In this document: one piece after another, positions 16,814 to 24,500 of the stretch
How the letters are laid out: each line of letters begins with the position of its first letter
Numbering within the stretch: the first letter of the stretch is position 1
NCBI RefSeq assembly: GCF_020687685.1
Contig: NZ_JAJEWM010000002.1
Coordinates: 248,001-312,000 of the forward strand
DNA: 64,000 nucleotides
Direction of reading: 5' to 3'
Source: Tessaracoccus sp. OS52
Lineage (GTDB): Bacteria; Actinomycetota; Actinomycetes; Propionibacteriales; Propionibacteriaceae
Notes under the pieces: generated by a model
Told to the model about the DNA's origin: nothing
What the model saw: the letters and a program-made list of their open reading frames with translations, nothing else
Databases searched by the model: none
Program-made: the position numbers and the translations under genes

Positions 16814-17359
16814 ATGGCAAACCATGAGGAACTCAACGGCGCGTACACCCTCGACGCCTCCCACACCACCCTCGCGTTCGTGGCCCGTCACGCCATGATC
16901 ACCAAGGTCCGCGGCACCCTCGCCGCCGAAGGCAACGCGGTCCTGAACGCGGCCGACCCCAAGGCCTCCAGCGTCACCATCACGGCCGACACCTCGTCGG
17001 TCAACACCGGCAACGCAGACCGCGACGCACACCTGCGCAGCGCGGACTTCTTCGACTCCGAGAACTACCCAGCCATCACCTTCACCTCCACCGACGTGAA
17101 CGTCATCGGTGAGGACGAGGTCGAGGTGACCGGTGACCTGACGATCAAGGACACCACCAAGCAGATCACCATCCCCCTGGAGTACACCGGTACCGTCGTC
17201 GATCCCTTCGGCAACACCCGCGCGGGCTTCGAGGGCAAGGTGCCCGTCAAGCGCACCGACTTCGGCCTCACCTGGAACGCGGCCCTCGAGGCCGGCGGCG
17301 TCCTCGTCTCCGACAAGGTGACCCTCGAGTTCGACGTGGCGCTCGTCAAGAACGCCTGA
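16814..17359 (+). CDS. YceI family protein
   Basis: 181 aa. YceI proteins have a lipocalin-like barrel that binds polyisoprenoid chains. Family signatures are the start YTLDASHTTLAFVARHAMITKVRG, here seen as DASHTTLAFVARH and TKVRGTL, the VNTGNADRDAHLRSADFFD region and the final VLVSDKVTLEFDV. There is no signal peptide, so unlike E. coli YceI it should be cytoplasmic, as in many actinobacteria. AAGGAG lies 7 nt before the ATG. It is monocistronic, ended by a strong terminator, and controlled by the palindromic operator upstream; a stress-responsive role is a guess. Confidence 0.92.
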   Translation: MANHEELNGAYTLDASHTTLAFVARHAMITKVRGTLAAEGNAVLNAADPKASSVTITADTSSVNTGNADRDAHLRSADFFDSENYPAITFTSTDVNVIGEDEVEVTGDLTIKDTTKQITIPLEYTGTVVDPFGNTRAGFEGKVPVKRTDFGLTWNAALEAGGVLVSDKVTLEFDVALVKNA

Positions 17360-17376
17360 TCCCTTTCGGGGCATGA

Positions 17377-17414
17377 AGAAGGGGCCGGACAGCAACTGCT
17401 GTCCGGCCCCTTCT
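17377..17414. terminator. Bidirectional terminator between yceI-like gene and DUF6458 gene
   Basis: Perfect 17-bp stem, arms 17377-17393 and 17398-17414, with a 4-nt loop AACT. It lies between two convergent genes and can serve both. Confidence 0.9.
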
Positions 17415-17433
17415 CTGTTGGCGAACTGGCGGC

Positions 17434-17682
17434 TCAGAGACCGTCGCTCGACTCGGAACGGGTGATGTGCTCACCGGTGTTGGGGTCGGCGACGCTGCGG
17501 GTCTCGGTGACGCGGCTGCGGGGGCGGGCGGCGACCAGCGCCCAGATCAGGCCGATGACACCGCAGGCCATCAGGATGTACCCGGCGACGTCCAGGCTGA
17601 AGTACGGGAAGCTGTCGGCCGTTACGGCAAACGCGAGGATGGCTCCCAGCGCGATCAGGAAGATGGAAGTACCGATTCGCAT
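17434..17682 (-). CDS. DUF6458 small membrane protein
   Basis: 82 aa. The start MRIGTSIFLIALGAILAFAV matches the actinobacterial DUF6458 family. Two membrane helices lie at about 3-21 and 31-50, followed by a polar tail with DPNTGEHITRSE. AAAGGAG lies 7 nt before the ATG. The function of the family is unknown. It is single-gene and convergent with the yceI-like gene. Confidence 0.85.
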   Translation of the reverse strand: MRIGTSIFLIALGAILAFAVTADSFPYFSLDVAGYILMACGVIGLIWALVAARPRSRVTETRSVADPNTGEHITRSESSDGL

Positions 17683-17789
17683 GGTTGTGCTCCTTTTATC
17701 GGGGGCAGGTACTCGACCTGCCGACTCCGACAGCGTAACGCGCTGGAGGCCCGCTGCGCGTAGGACACCTGAAGTTCACGTTTCGTCGC

Positions 17790-17795
17790 TACCTT
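17790..17795 (+). promoter_or_regulatory. Putative -10 of the UMF1 transporter gene (leaderless)
   Basis: TACCTT ends 6 nt before the GTG start, and there is no Shine-Dalgarno sequence, so the transcript would start at the codon. A clear -35 is not visible. Confidence 0.35.
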
Positions 17796-17801
17796 GAGCG
17801 T

Positions 17802-19178
17802 GTGAACAGCATCCAGCCCCCGCCGGACACCAGCAACCTCCCGCCGACGCCCGATGACGTCCTCTCGCTGGGGCAGGGGGCACTCGCTGAGAACCCCGCG
17901 CCCCGGTGGAAGGTCTTCAGCTGGGGACTGTGGGACTGGGGCACCCAGCCCTTCGCCACCGTCATCACCACCTTCGTGTTCTCCGTCTACATCACCTCCT
18001 CGGCGTTCGGCCCGGAGAACTACACCTCGGTCGCGCTGTCCATCGCCACCGGCACCGCGGGCGTCCTGATCGCGCTGCTCGCGCCGGTGCTGGGACAGGG
18101 CACGGACCGCTCCGGGAAGCGCATGTTCCACCTGCGCTGGCAGACCTGGCTGCTGGCCGCCATCTCCGCCGCGCTGTGGTTCGTGGCCCCCGAGGCCAAC
18201 TACCTGGTCCTCGGCCTCACCCTGCTGGCAGCCGGCAACCTCGTCTCCGAGATCGCCAACGTCAACTACTACGCCGCCCTGGACCAGGTCTCGACGCCGC
18301 GGACCGTCGGCCGGATCTCCGGGCTCGGCTGGGGGCTGGGTTACCTGGGCGGCATCTCCATCCTGCTGCTCATCGTCGGTCTCCGGGGTGCCGAGTTCAC
18401 CGCCGACGACGTCCGCTTCTCCATGCTCGTGTGCGGCGCCTGGACGCTGCTGTTCACAATCCCGATCTTCGTCGCGCTGAAGGACAAGCCGGTTGCACAG
18501 CCGCCGCCGCCGCGCTCAGTGCAAGAGTCCTACGCCGACCTCTTCCGATCCCTGAAGCGCGTCTACCGGGCATCCCCGCACACCGTCTACTTCCTGCTGG
18601 CCTCGGCCTTGTTCCGCGACGGGCTCAGCGGGGTGTTCACCTTCGGGGCGGTGCTGGCCGCCGGAACGTTCGGCTTCGAGTTCTCCGAGGTGATCATCTT
18701 CGGGATCGTCGCCAACGTCACCGCGGGGATCTCGACGATGCTCTTCGGCCTGCTGGACGACAGGATCGGCCCCAAGAAGGTCATCATGATCTCGCTGGTG
18801 GCGCTCGTGGCGCTGGGCCTGGCGGTGTTCTTCCTCCACGACGGCGGCACACCGGTGTTCTGGGTCCTGGGGCTCGCCATGACGCTGTTCGTCGGGCCGG
18901 CGCAGTCCGCGAGCCGCTCCTTCCTCGCCCGCTCCATCCCCGAGGGCAAGTCCGGGGAGATCTTCGGGCTCTACGCCACCACGGGCCGAGCGGTCTCCTT
19001 CTTCTCGTCGGTCGGGTTCGGCGGCGCCATCGTCCTCGGCACGCTCATCACCGGCAGCGAGGAGACGCAGTACTTCGGCATCCTGGGCATCGTGCTGGTC
19101 CTGCTGGCGGGCCTGTTGGTGATGATCCCCGTCAAGGAGATCGGCCCCAGCTTCGCCGACACCCCGGCGCGCGGATAG
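17802..19178 (+). CDS. UMF1 (Atg22-like) family MFS transporter
   Basis: 458 aa with about 12 hydrophobic helices. The opening VFSWGLWDWGTQPFATVITTF and the stretch SEIANVNYYAALDQVSTP are typical of the UMF1 (unknown major facilitator)/Atg22 group. In yeast Atg22 exports amino acids from the vacuole; the bacterial substrate is unknown. The Pro-rich first 30 residues are extra to the core, but the GTG has a -10-like hexamer at leaderless distance and the frame upstream has no other good start. It is monocistronic, and neighbours give no functional clue. Confidence 0.85.
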   Translation: MNSIQPPPDTSNLPPTPDDVLSLGQGALAENPAPRWKVFSWGLWDWGTQPFATVITTFVFSVYITSSAFGPENYTSVALSIATGTAGVLIALLAPVLGQGTDRSGKRMFHLRWQTWLLAAISAALWFVAPEANYLVLGLTLLAAGNLVSEIANVNYYAALDQVSTPRTVGRISGLGWGLGYLGGISILLLIVGLRGAEFTADDVRFSMLVCGAWTLLFTIPIFVALKDKPVAQPPPPRSVQESYADLFRSLKRVYRASPHTVYFLLASALFRDGLSGVFTFGAVLAAGTFGFEFSEVIIFGIVANVTAGISTMLFGLLDDRIGPKKVIMISLVALVALGLAVFFLHDGGTPVFWVLGLAMTLFVGPAQSASRSFLARSIPEGKSGEIFGLYATTGRAVSFFSSVGFGGAIVLGTLITGSEETQYFGILGIVLVLLAGLLVMIPVKEIGPSFADTPARG

Positions 19179-19296
19179 CAGCGGCGGTCACCGGGGGTTC
19201 ACCTCCGGGTCGCCTCGGCGTCACCCGCAATTGGCCAGCCGGTCACCAGGGGCTGATTGGTTGTAGGGGACCGCCTCTTCAACTTCCTGGAGCACC

Positions 19297-21414
19297 GTGA
19301 GAACCACATCTTCCCGACGCGCCGCAGCCGTACTGGGCTCGATCGCGCTGGTCGCCGCCAGCGTCCTCGCGACCGCACCGGCGGCAGCCGATGCTGCCGA
19401 TCCGATCCCCGACACCGTCGAGACCGCCTGGCCCTCCCCCGACCTCGATGCCGACCCGGCGGCCAATCTGGCCGACGCCCACGCCTCGACAGCCCCAGCG
19501 CCGGGGGTCTCCAACCTCGTCCTCGGTGTCGGGGAGACCGACGCCGAGCGCAATCTCGCCTGGTACTCGCCGGTCGGGCAGGCCCACACCGTCGAGCTGG
19601 CCAGGACCGACGAGATCGTCGCGGGTGAGTTCCCGGCCGACGCCACCGTCGTCGAGCCGGACGCCTCCGGCCTGTCGGTGATTCCCGGCAAGGATTACCA
19701 CCACGCCACCCTCACCGGGCTGGAGCCGGCGACGAGCTACTCCTACCGGGTCGGCTCGGAGGCGGCCGGTTGGTCCGACACCTTCGAGTTCGCCACCGAC
19801 GCCTCGGCCGACTTCGAGTACCTGGTGATCGGTGACGCCCAGATCGGCTCCAGCGGTGACCCGCAGCGCGACGCGGAGGCCTGGGCCGCCACCCTCGACG
19901 TGGCCGAGGACATGTTCCCGGGAGCCAACCTCCTGGTCTCCGCCGGCGACCAGGTGGACTCCTCCGCCAACGAGATCCAGTACGAGGGCTTCACCTCGCC
20001 CGAGCAGCTCGGCTCCCTTGCCCTGGCCACCACCATCGGCAACCACGACGTCTCCGCCCGCGCCACCTACGAGCAGCACTTCAACCTGGCCGGCCTGGAC
20101 ACCGACACCCGCGACAACTCCTTCGTCTGGAATGACACCCTCTTCATCGTCATCAACACCAACCTGCGCGACACCGCCGCGCACAAGGCGTTCATGGAGC
20201 AGGCCATCGCCCAGGCCGGGGAAGTCGACAACAAGGTGGTGGTGATGCACCACTCCATCTACTCGACGGCCTCGCACACCAACGACTCCGACATCATCGA
20301 GCGCCGTGCCGAGTACCCGGCCGTCTTCACCGAACTGGGGATCGACTACGTCCTTTCCGGACACGACCACGTCTACACCCGCACCCACCTGATGAGCGAC
20401 GGTGAGCCGGTCTCCGGGGGGCGGCCCGCGACGCTGACCCCGCAGGCTGGCCAGTGGCTCTACCTGACGCTCAACTCCTCCTCGGGCAGCAAGTTCTACG
20501 GCGTCCTCGACCAGGAGTTCGGCTACGCCTCCGTCATCAACCAGGAGCGCGTGCCCAACTTCACCCACGTCGCGGTGACCGAGTGCCGCACCGACTTCAC
20601 CACCTACCGCCCCGCTGACCGCACCGTCGTGGACACGGTCGGGATCGCCAACGTGAAGGCCGCGCCGGTGATCGAGGCCGGTGACGTCACCATCGCAGCC
20701 TCCGACGTCGCCGGATTCGACGAGTCCGAGGGCGTCGCCGTCGTTGACGCCTGCGAGGAACTCACCGCGGAGGTGAGCGGGGAGGTCGGATCCGAGCCGG
20801 GCACCTACGAACTCACCTACTCCGTGGTCGACGCCTACGGCAACGAGGCGGAGGCGACGCGTAGCGTCACCGTGACCGCGGACGCCACGACGGAGCCGAC
20901 CGCGACGACCACCGCCACCGCGACGCCTACCCCCACCGCGACGCCGAGCGCGACCGCACCGGCGAGTCCCAAGCCGGCCCCGAGCGCCAGCACCGCCCCG
21001 AAGCCCCCAGCCGGCGACCTCTACCAGACCCCGGGCCTCCACAGGTCGGGCGGTCGGGACTGGATGACCGTCTGTGAGCCCTACTCCCGCACCACCCGCT
21101 GCTTCACCTACATCTGGGCCACCCAGATCCACGAGCAGGACGGGAAGTTCGTGGAGGGTCGGGGCTGGGCGTTCAACAACCTGACCTACGTCGCCTCACC
21201 GAAGGCGCTGTGGGCCAGCAACCCGCTCGGCAACACCGGTAGCTGGACCGCGGCCGACGGCCGGAAGTGGCGCACCGAGTGCAACACCCCGCGCGTCGGG
21301 GGCAACGGCTGCCGCTCGTGGGCGCAGGCCCGGATCGTCGAGCGGGACCCCGCCGGCGGCTACCGCTTCGTGACCACGGAGGTGTTCAACAACATCGTGC
21401 GGTTCAGCTCCTGA
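19297..21414 (+). CDS. Secreted purple-acid-phosphatase-like metallophosphoesterase with C-terminal surface module
   Basis: 705 aa. A signal peptide (1-33, cut near AAADA) is followed by a fibronectin III-like N-terminal domain (about 72-168) and a phosphoesterase core with D180, GDQVD (217-221), GNHD (248-251), MHHS and GHDH; all metal ligands are present. A bacterial-Ig-like segment, a Thr/Pro linker and a module of about 130 residues (574-705) follow; the module is shared with the 11542-15153 protein. The GTG at 19297 has GGAG 4 nt upstream and begins the signal peptide. It probably releases phosphate from organic esters outside the cell. Confidence 0.88.
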   Translation: MRTTSSRRAAAVLGSIALVAASVLATAPAAADAADPIPDTVETAWPSPDLDADPAANLADAHASTAPAPGVSNLVLGVGETDAERNLAWYSPVGQAHTVELARTDEIVAGEFPADATVVEPDASGLSVIPGKDYHHATLTGLEPATSYSYRVGSEAAGWSDTFEFATDASADFEYLVIGDAQIGSSGDPQRDAEAWAATLDVAEDMFPGANLLVSAGDQVDSSANEIQYEGFTSPEQLGSLALATTIGNHDVSARATYEQHFNLAGLDTDTRDNSFVWNDTLFIVINTNLRDTAAHKAFMEQAIAQAGEVDNKVVVMHHSIYSTASHTNDSDIIERRAEYPAVFTELGIDYVLSGHDHVYTRTHLMSDGEPVSGGRPATLTPQAGQWLYLTLNSSSGSKFYGVLDQEFGYASVINQERVPNFTHVAVTECRTDFTTYRPADRTVVDTVGIANVKAAPVIEAGDVTIAASDVAGFDESEGVAVVDACEELTAEVSGEVGSEPGTYELTYSVVDAYGNEAEATRSVTVTADATTEPTATTTATATPTPTATPSATAPASPKPAPSASTAPKPPAGDLYQTPGLHRSGGRDWMTVCEPYSRTTRCFTYIWATQIHEQDGKFVEGRGWAFNNLTYVASPKALWASNPLGNTGSWTAADGRKWRTECNTPRVGGNGCRSWAQARIVERDPAGGYRFVTTEVFNNIVRFSS

Positions 21415-21430
21415 GGCTGAGCAGCTCTGC

Positions 21431-21470
21431 GACGGCAGGATGCGGACCGGCGGGTCCGCACCCTGCCGTC
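21431..21470 (+). terminator. Terminator of the second phosphoesterase gene
   Basis: GACGGCAGG / CCTGCCGTC with inner TGCGGACC / GGTCCGCA and a 4-nt loop: a stem of about 17 bp with one mismatch. It is followed by TGCTGTTTCG. It separates this gene from the HNH-ATPase operon. Confidence 0.8.
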
Positions 21471-21522
21471 TGCTGTTTCGCGCCAATGTCCCGTGCGGTA
21501 TCACCAACCGCGTCCGAACCTC

Positions 21523-21552
21523 TTCCCAAGTGATCATGCTTGGGGTGATACT
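21523..21552 (+). promoter_or_regulatory. Possible promoter of the HNH-ATPase-patatin operon
   Basis: TTCCCA (21523) and GATACT (21547) with 18-bp spacing would give a leader of about 27 nt. It is a weak match and is proposed only because the upstream terminator requires a promoter here. Confidence 0.3.
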
Positions 21553-21584
21553 CGCCCCAGAACACCGTTTCCGGGGGGTGTGGG

Positions 21585-23639
21585 ATGAGGCTGCAAAGGC
21601 CGGCGGAACCTGCCATCCTCGCGCAGGCCAGGCCGAGGCTGGAGGCGGAGTTGGAGCGCGCCTGGCAGTCGAAGCGCAAGCGCGGCCCGGAGGCCGACCC
21701 GCTCCTGAACCACTCGGAGGTCGTCTCTGCGCTGCTGGCGATGACGCAGGGCACCTGCGCCTACTGCGAGCGGTCCGTTCCCGCCAGCGGGCCCGACTCC
21801 GTCGTCGTCACCCACCACCGGCCCACCTGGGGTGCCGTCGGCCAGGCCGGTGAGGTGGACCAGGAGGCCTACCGCTGGTTCACCTACGACTGGGAGAACC
21901 TCTACCCCGCCTGCGCGGACTGCGTCCGGTCCCGGGGAACCAGGTTCCCTGTCGCCGGCACCCGAGCCAGGAACCGGTCCGAGATCATCTCGGAGCACCC
22001 GCTGCTGCTGGACCCCGTCGTCGACGACCCCGACCAGCACCTCCGCTACTCGGCCGACGGCACGGTCGTCGCCATGACCGACCGCGGCCTGACCACCTCC
22101 GACGTCCTCGCGCTGAACCGGGACGCGCTCGTCAGGGCAAGGGCTGCGGTGGCGGAGCACCTTGCGAGCCCCGACGCCGACGTCGACGCCATGGGCTTCG
22201 CCACCCTCCGACGGCAGCTCGCAGAGTCCCTGCCGGGCGCCGCACCGCCGCCCGGGGCACCGCCCGCGCCCACGCCGTCGCCTCCCCTGCCGGCCGGCCC
22301 ACCGCTGCCCCGCATGGTTGGAGCGGAGCCGGGATCGCAGGGTTACGACCTCACCGGACCGATGGGCCCCGCGGAGAAGCACAACTACTTCAATGCCGCG
22401 CAATGGATCGAGCGCGTGGTGATCGACAACTTCCGGCCCATCCGCGAACTGGACCTGGACCTGTCGCGCTCCACCAGCGAACGCGGCCCGTGGACCGTGC
22501 TGCTCGGGGAGAACGGCTCCGGGAAGAGTTCGGTGCTGCACGCCATCGCCCTCACCATGATGGGCGGGGAGCAGCGCCGGGCACTGGGCATCAACGCCAG
22601 CACCTACCTGCGCCACGGCGCTCCCTGCGGCAGGGTGCAGGTGTTCCTCTCCGGCCGCACCGAGCCACTCGAACTCACCTGGGGCAGGGGAGACGTGCAC
22701 TTCAAGGGCCCGGAGGCGGTGACCGCGCTGCTGCTCGGCTACGGCGCCACCCGCTTGCTGCCGCCCCGGGGTGCAGTCATGCCGATCGACCAGCGCGTGG
22801 TGCGCGTGGACAACCTCTTCGACCCCCTGCGTCCCCTCACGGACCCGACGGCGTGGCTGCTGTCGCTGGACGAGGACACCTTCGCCGACGTCGCCGAGGG
22901 CATCCACGAGTTGCTCGCGCTGGGGGTCGACGACGAGCTGGTCCGCGCCGCCGGGGTGGTGCAGCTGCGCCAGGGCCGCAACCGCTCCGACATCCGGGCC
23001 CTCAGCGACGGCTACCAGTCAATGGTTGTGATGTCGTGCGACATCCTGCGCAGCGTGCTGGGCATGTGGACCCAGCCGGCGCTGGCCGAGGGCATCGTTC
23101 TCATCGATGAGCTCGGTGCCCACCTGCACCCCAGGTGGCGGATGCGCATCGTGACGGCGGTGCGCAACCTCATGCCCCGGGTCCAGTTCGTCGTGACCAC
23201 CCATGACCCGCTGTGCCTGCGGGGGCTGGTCGACGGCGAGGTGGTCGTCGTCCGCCGCAACAGCGAGGGCGACGTCGTGGCCATGACGGACCTGCCACCG
23301 GTCAGCGGGATGCGGATCGACCAACTGCTGACGTCGGAGCACTTCGGGCTGGGCAGCACCGACGACCCCGAGGTCACCGACCTGTGGGAGAAGTACTACA
23401 GCATCAAGGGGATGCGGTCACCGAGCGCGGAACAGCTCGCCGAACTGGACCGGGTCCGCACCCGGCTGGACGAACTGGAACAGCTCGGCACCACCGAGCG
23501 TGACCGGCTGGTGCTCGACTCCGCCGCGGAGTACATCGCGCACCGCAGGGAGGTGGGCGACGCCGTCGCGCCCACCAACGACGAGGTCACCCGCAAGCTC
23601 TCGGAACTGTGGGACAAGCACCTCCCCGGAGGTGTGTGA
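21585..23639 (+). CDS. HNH nuclease fused to SMC/ABC-type ATPase (PtuB-PtuA-like)
   Basis: 684 aa. Residues 1-215 are an HNH domain with two zinc-type Cys pairs, C58-C61 (CAYC) and C110-C113, with catalytic H78 in HHRP and N105 in WENLYP between them. A Pro-rich linker (218-243) leads to an ABC-type ATPase (about 270-600): Walker A GENGSGKSS (308-316), signature LSDGYQS (473-479), Walker B IVLIDELGAHLHP and TTHDP (538-542). A charged helical tail ends the protein. Septu systems carry these as separate proteins, PtuA and PtuB. The ATG follows GGGGGG; the stop shares one base with the next start (TGATG). Confidence 0.85.
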   Translation: MRLQRPAEPAILAQARPRLEAELERAWQSKRKRGPEADPLLNHSEVVSALLAMTQGTCAYCERSVPASGPDSVVVTHHRPTWGAVGQAGEVDQEAYRWFTYDWENLYPACADCVRSRGTRFPVAGTRARNRSEIISEHPLLLDPVVDDPDQHLRYSADGTVVAMTDRGLTTSDVLALNRDALVRARAAVAEHLASPDADVDAMGFATLRRQLAESLPGAAPPPGAPPAPTPSPPLPAGPPLPRMVGAEPGSQGYDLTGPMGPAEKHNYFNAAQWIERVVIDNFRPIRELDLDLSRSTSERGPWTVLLGENGSGKSSVLHAIALTMMGGEQRRALGINASTYLRHGAPCGRVQVFLSGRTEPLELTWGRGDVHFKGPEAVTALLLGYGATRLLPPRGAVMPIDQRVVRVDNLFDPLRPLTDPTAWLLSLDEDTFADVAEGIHELLALGVDDELVRAAGVVQLRQGRNRSDIRALSDGYQSMVVMSCDILRSVLGMWTQPALAEGIVLIDELGAHLHPRWRMRIVTAVRNLMPRVQFVVTTHDPLCLRGLVDGEVVVVRRNSEGDVVAMTDLPPVSGMRIDQLLTSEHFGLGSTDDPEVTDLWEKYYSIKGMRSPSAEQLAELDRVRTRLDELEQLGTTERDRLVLDSAAEYIAHRREVGDAVAPTNDEVTRKLSELWDKHLPGGV

Positions 23640-24490
23640 TGCGACGCGTCCGGCGCCCCGATCCGCCGGAGAGCCTCGCCTCCCAGAAGGCCGAGGACGA
23701 ACGGCGTGAGGCCGCCGAGTTCTACGCGGCCTGGGACGGCAAGAAGAAGTACGACAAGTTCAAGGTCTACAAGTCGCCAGACGTGCGGGCCGCACTGGAG
23801 AAGGCCTTCGGCGGCAAGTGCGCCTACTGCGAGACCTCCTACGCCGCCACCCAGCCAGTTGCGATCGAGCACTACCGGCCCAAGGGTGAGGTGGTGGTCG
23901 ACGGGAAGCGGATGCCACCCGGCTACTACTGGCTGGCCAGCGAGTGGACCAACCTGCTGCCCTCCTGCACCGACTGCAACAGCCCCCGCAAGCAGGACCT
24001 GCCGACGGGGGCGCAGACCGCGGGCAAGGCCAACGCGTTCCCGCTGGCGCCGGGCAGCGTCAGGGCTGCGTCGCCCGGGGACGAGGCCAAGGAGCGACGG
24101 CTACTGCTGCACCCCTACCTTGACCATCCGGAGCGGCACCTGGAGTTCGTGTGGGGCACCGGCACCGTCGACGACGGCTGGGTGCGGGCCAAGCGGAGCG
24201 GCGGCGGCCGGGTCAGCGTGAAGGGCCAGACCACCATCGAGGTCTGCGCACTGCAACGCCGTGGGCTGGTGGCCGCGCGCCGGGACCGGTTGGTGAACCT
24301 CCTCGCCCATCTCGAGGCCGTCGTCGAGGCCCGTGACAACGTGGCCAAGCACCCGGGTGATCCCGGCCTGATGGCACAGTACGAGCGGCGGCTCATCGAG
24401 GTCAGCCGCTTCGTCGAGGACCTTGCCCCCTACAGCGCGATGGCCCGCCAGGTCGTCGCGGCCTACCACCGTCGACTCTTCGGACCCTAG
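23639..24490 (+). CDS. HNH endonuclease, PtuB-like (TIGR02646-like)
   Basis: 283 aa. The core is C61-x2-C64, H78 in IEHYRPKG, N105 in WTNLLPSC, C110 and C113, then GKANAFPL. This is the PtuB/retron-HNH pattern, complete and apparently active. The remainder (about 150-283) is helical and may bind the ATPase. GGAGG lies 6 nt before the ATG, inside the previous gene, and the start overlaps its stop. The product is therefore coupled to the HNH-ATPase fusion, giving the operon two HNH domains of the same layout but different sequence. Confidence 0.85.
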   Translation: MRRVRRPDPPESLASQKAEDERREAAEFYAAWDGKKKYDKFKVYKSPDVRAALEKAFGGKCAYCETSYAATQPVAIEHYRPKGEVVVDGKRMPPGYYWLASEWTNLLPSCTDCNSPRKQDLPTGAQTAGKANAFPLAPGSVRAASPGDEAKERRLLLHPYLDHPERHLEFVWGTGTVDDGWVRAKRSGGGRVSVKGQTTIEVCALQRRGLVAARRDRLVNLLAHLEAVVEARDNVAKHPGDPGLMAQYERRLIEVSRFVEDLAPYSAMARQVVAAYHRRLFGP

Positions 24491-24500
24491 GGAGACCGCC

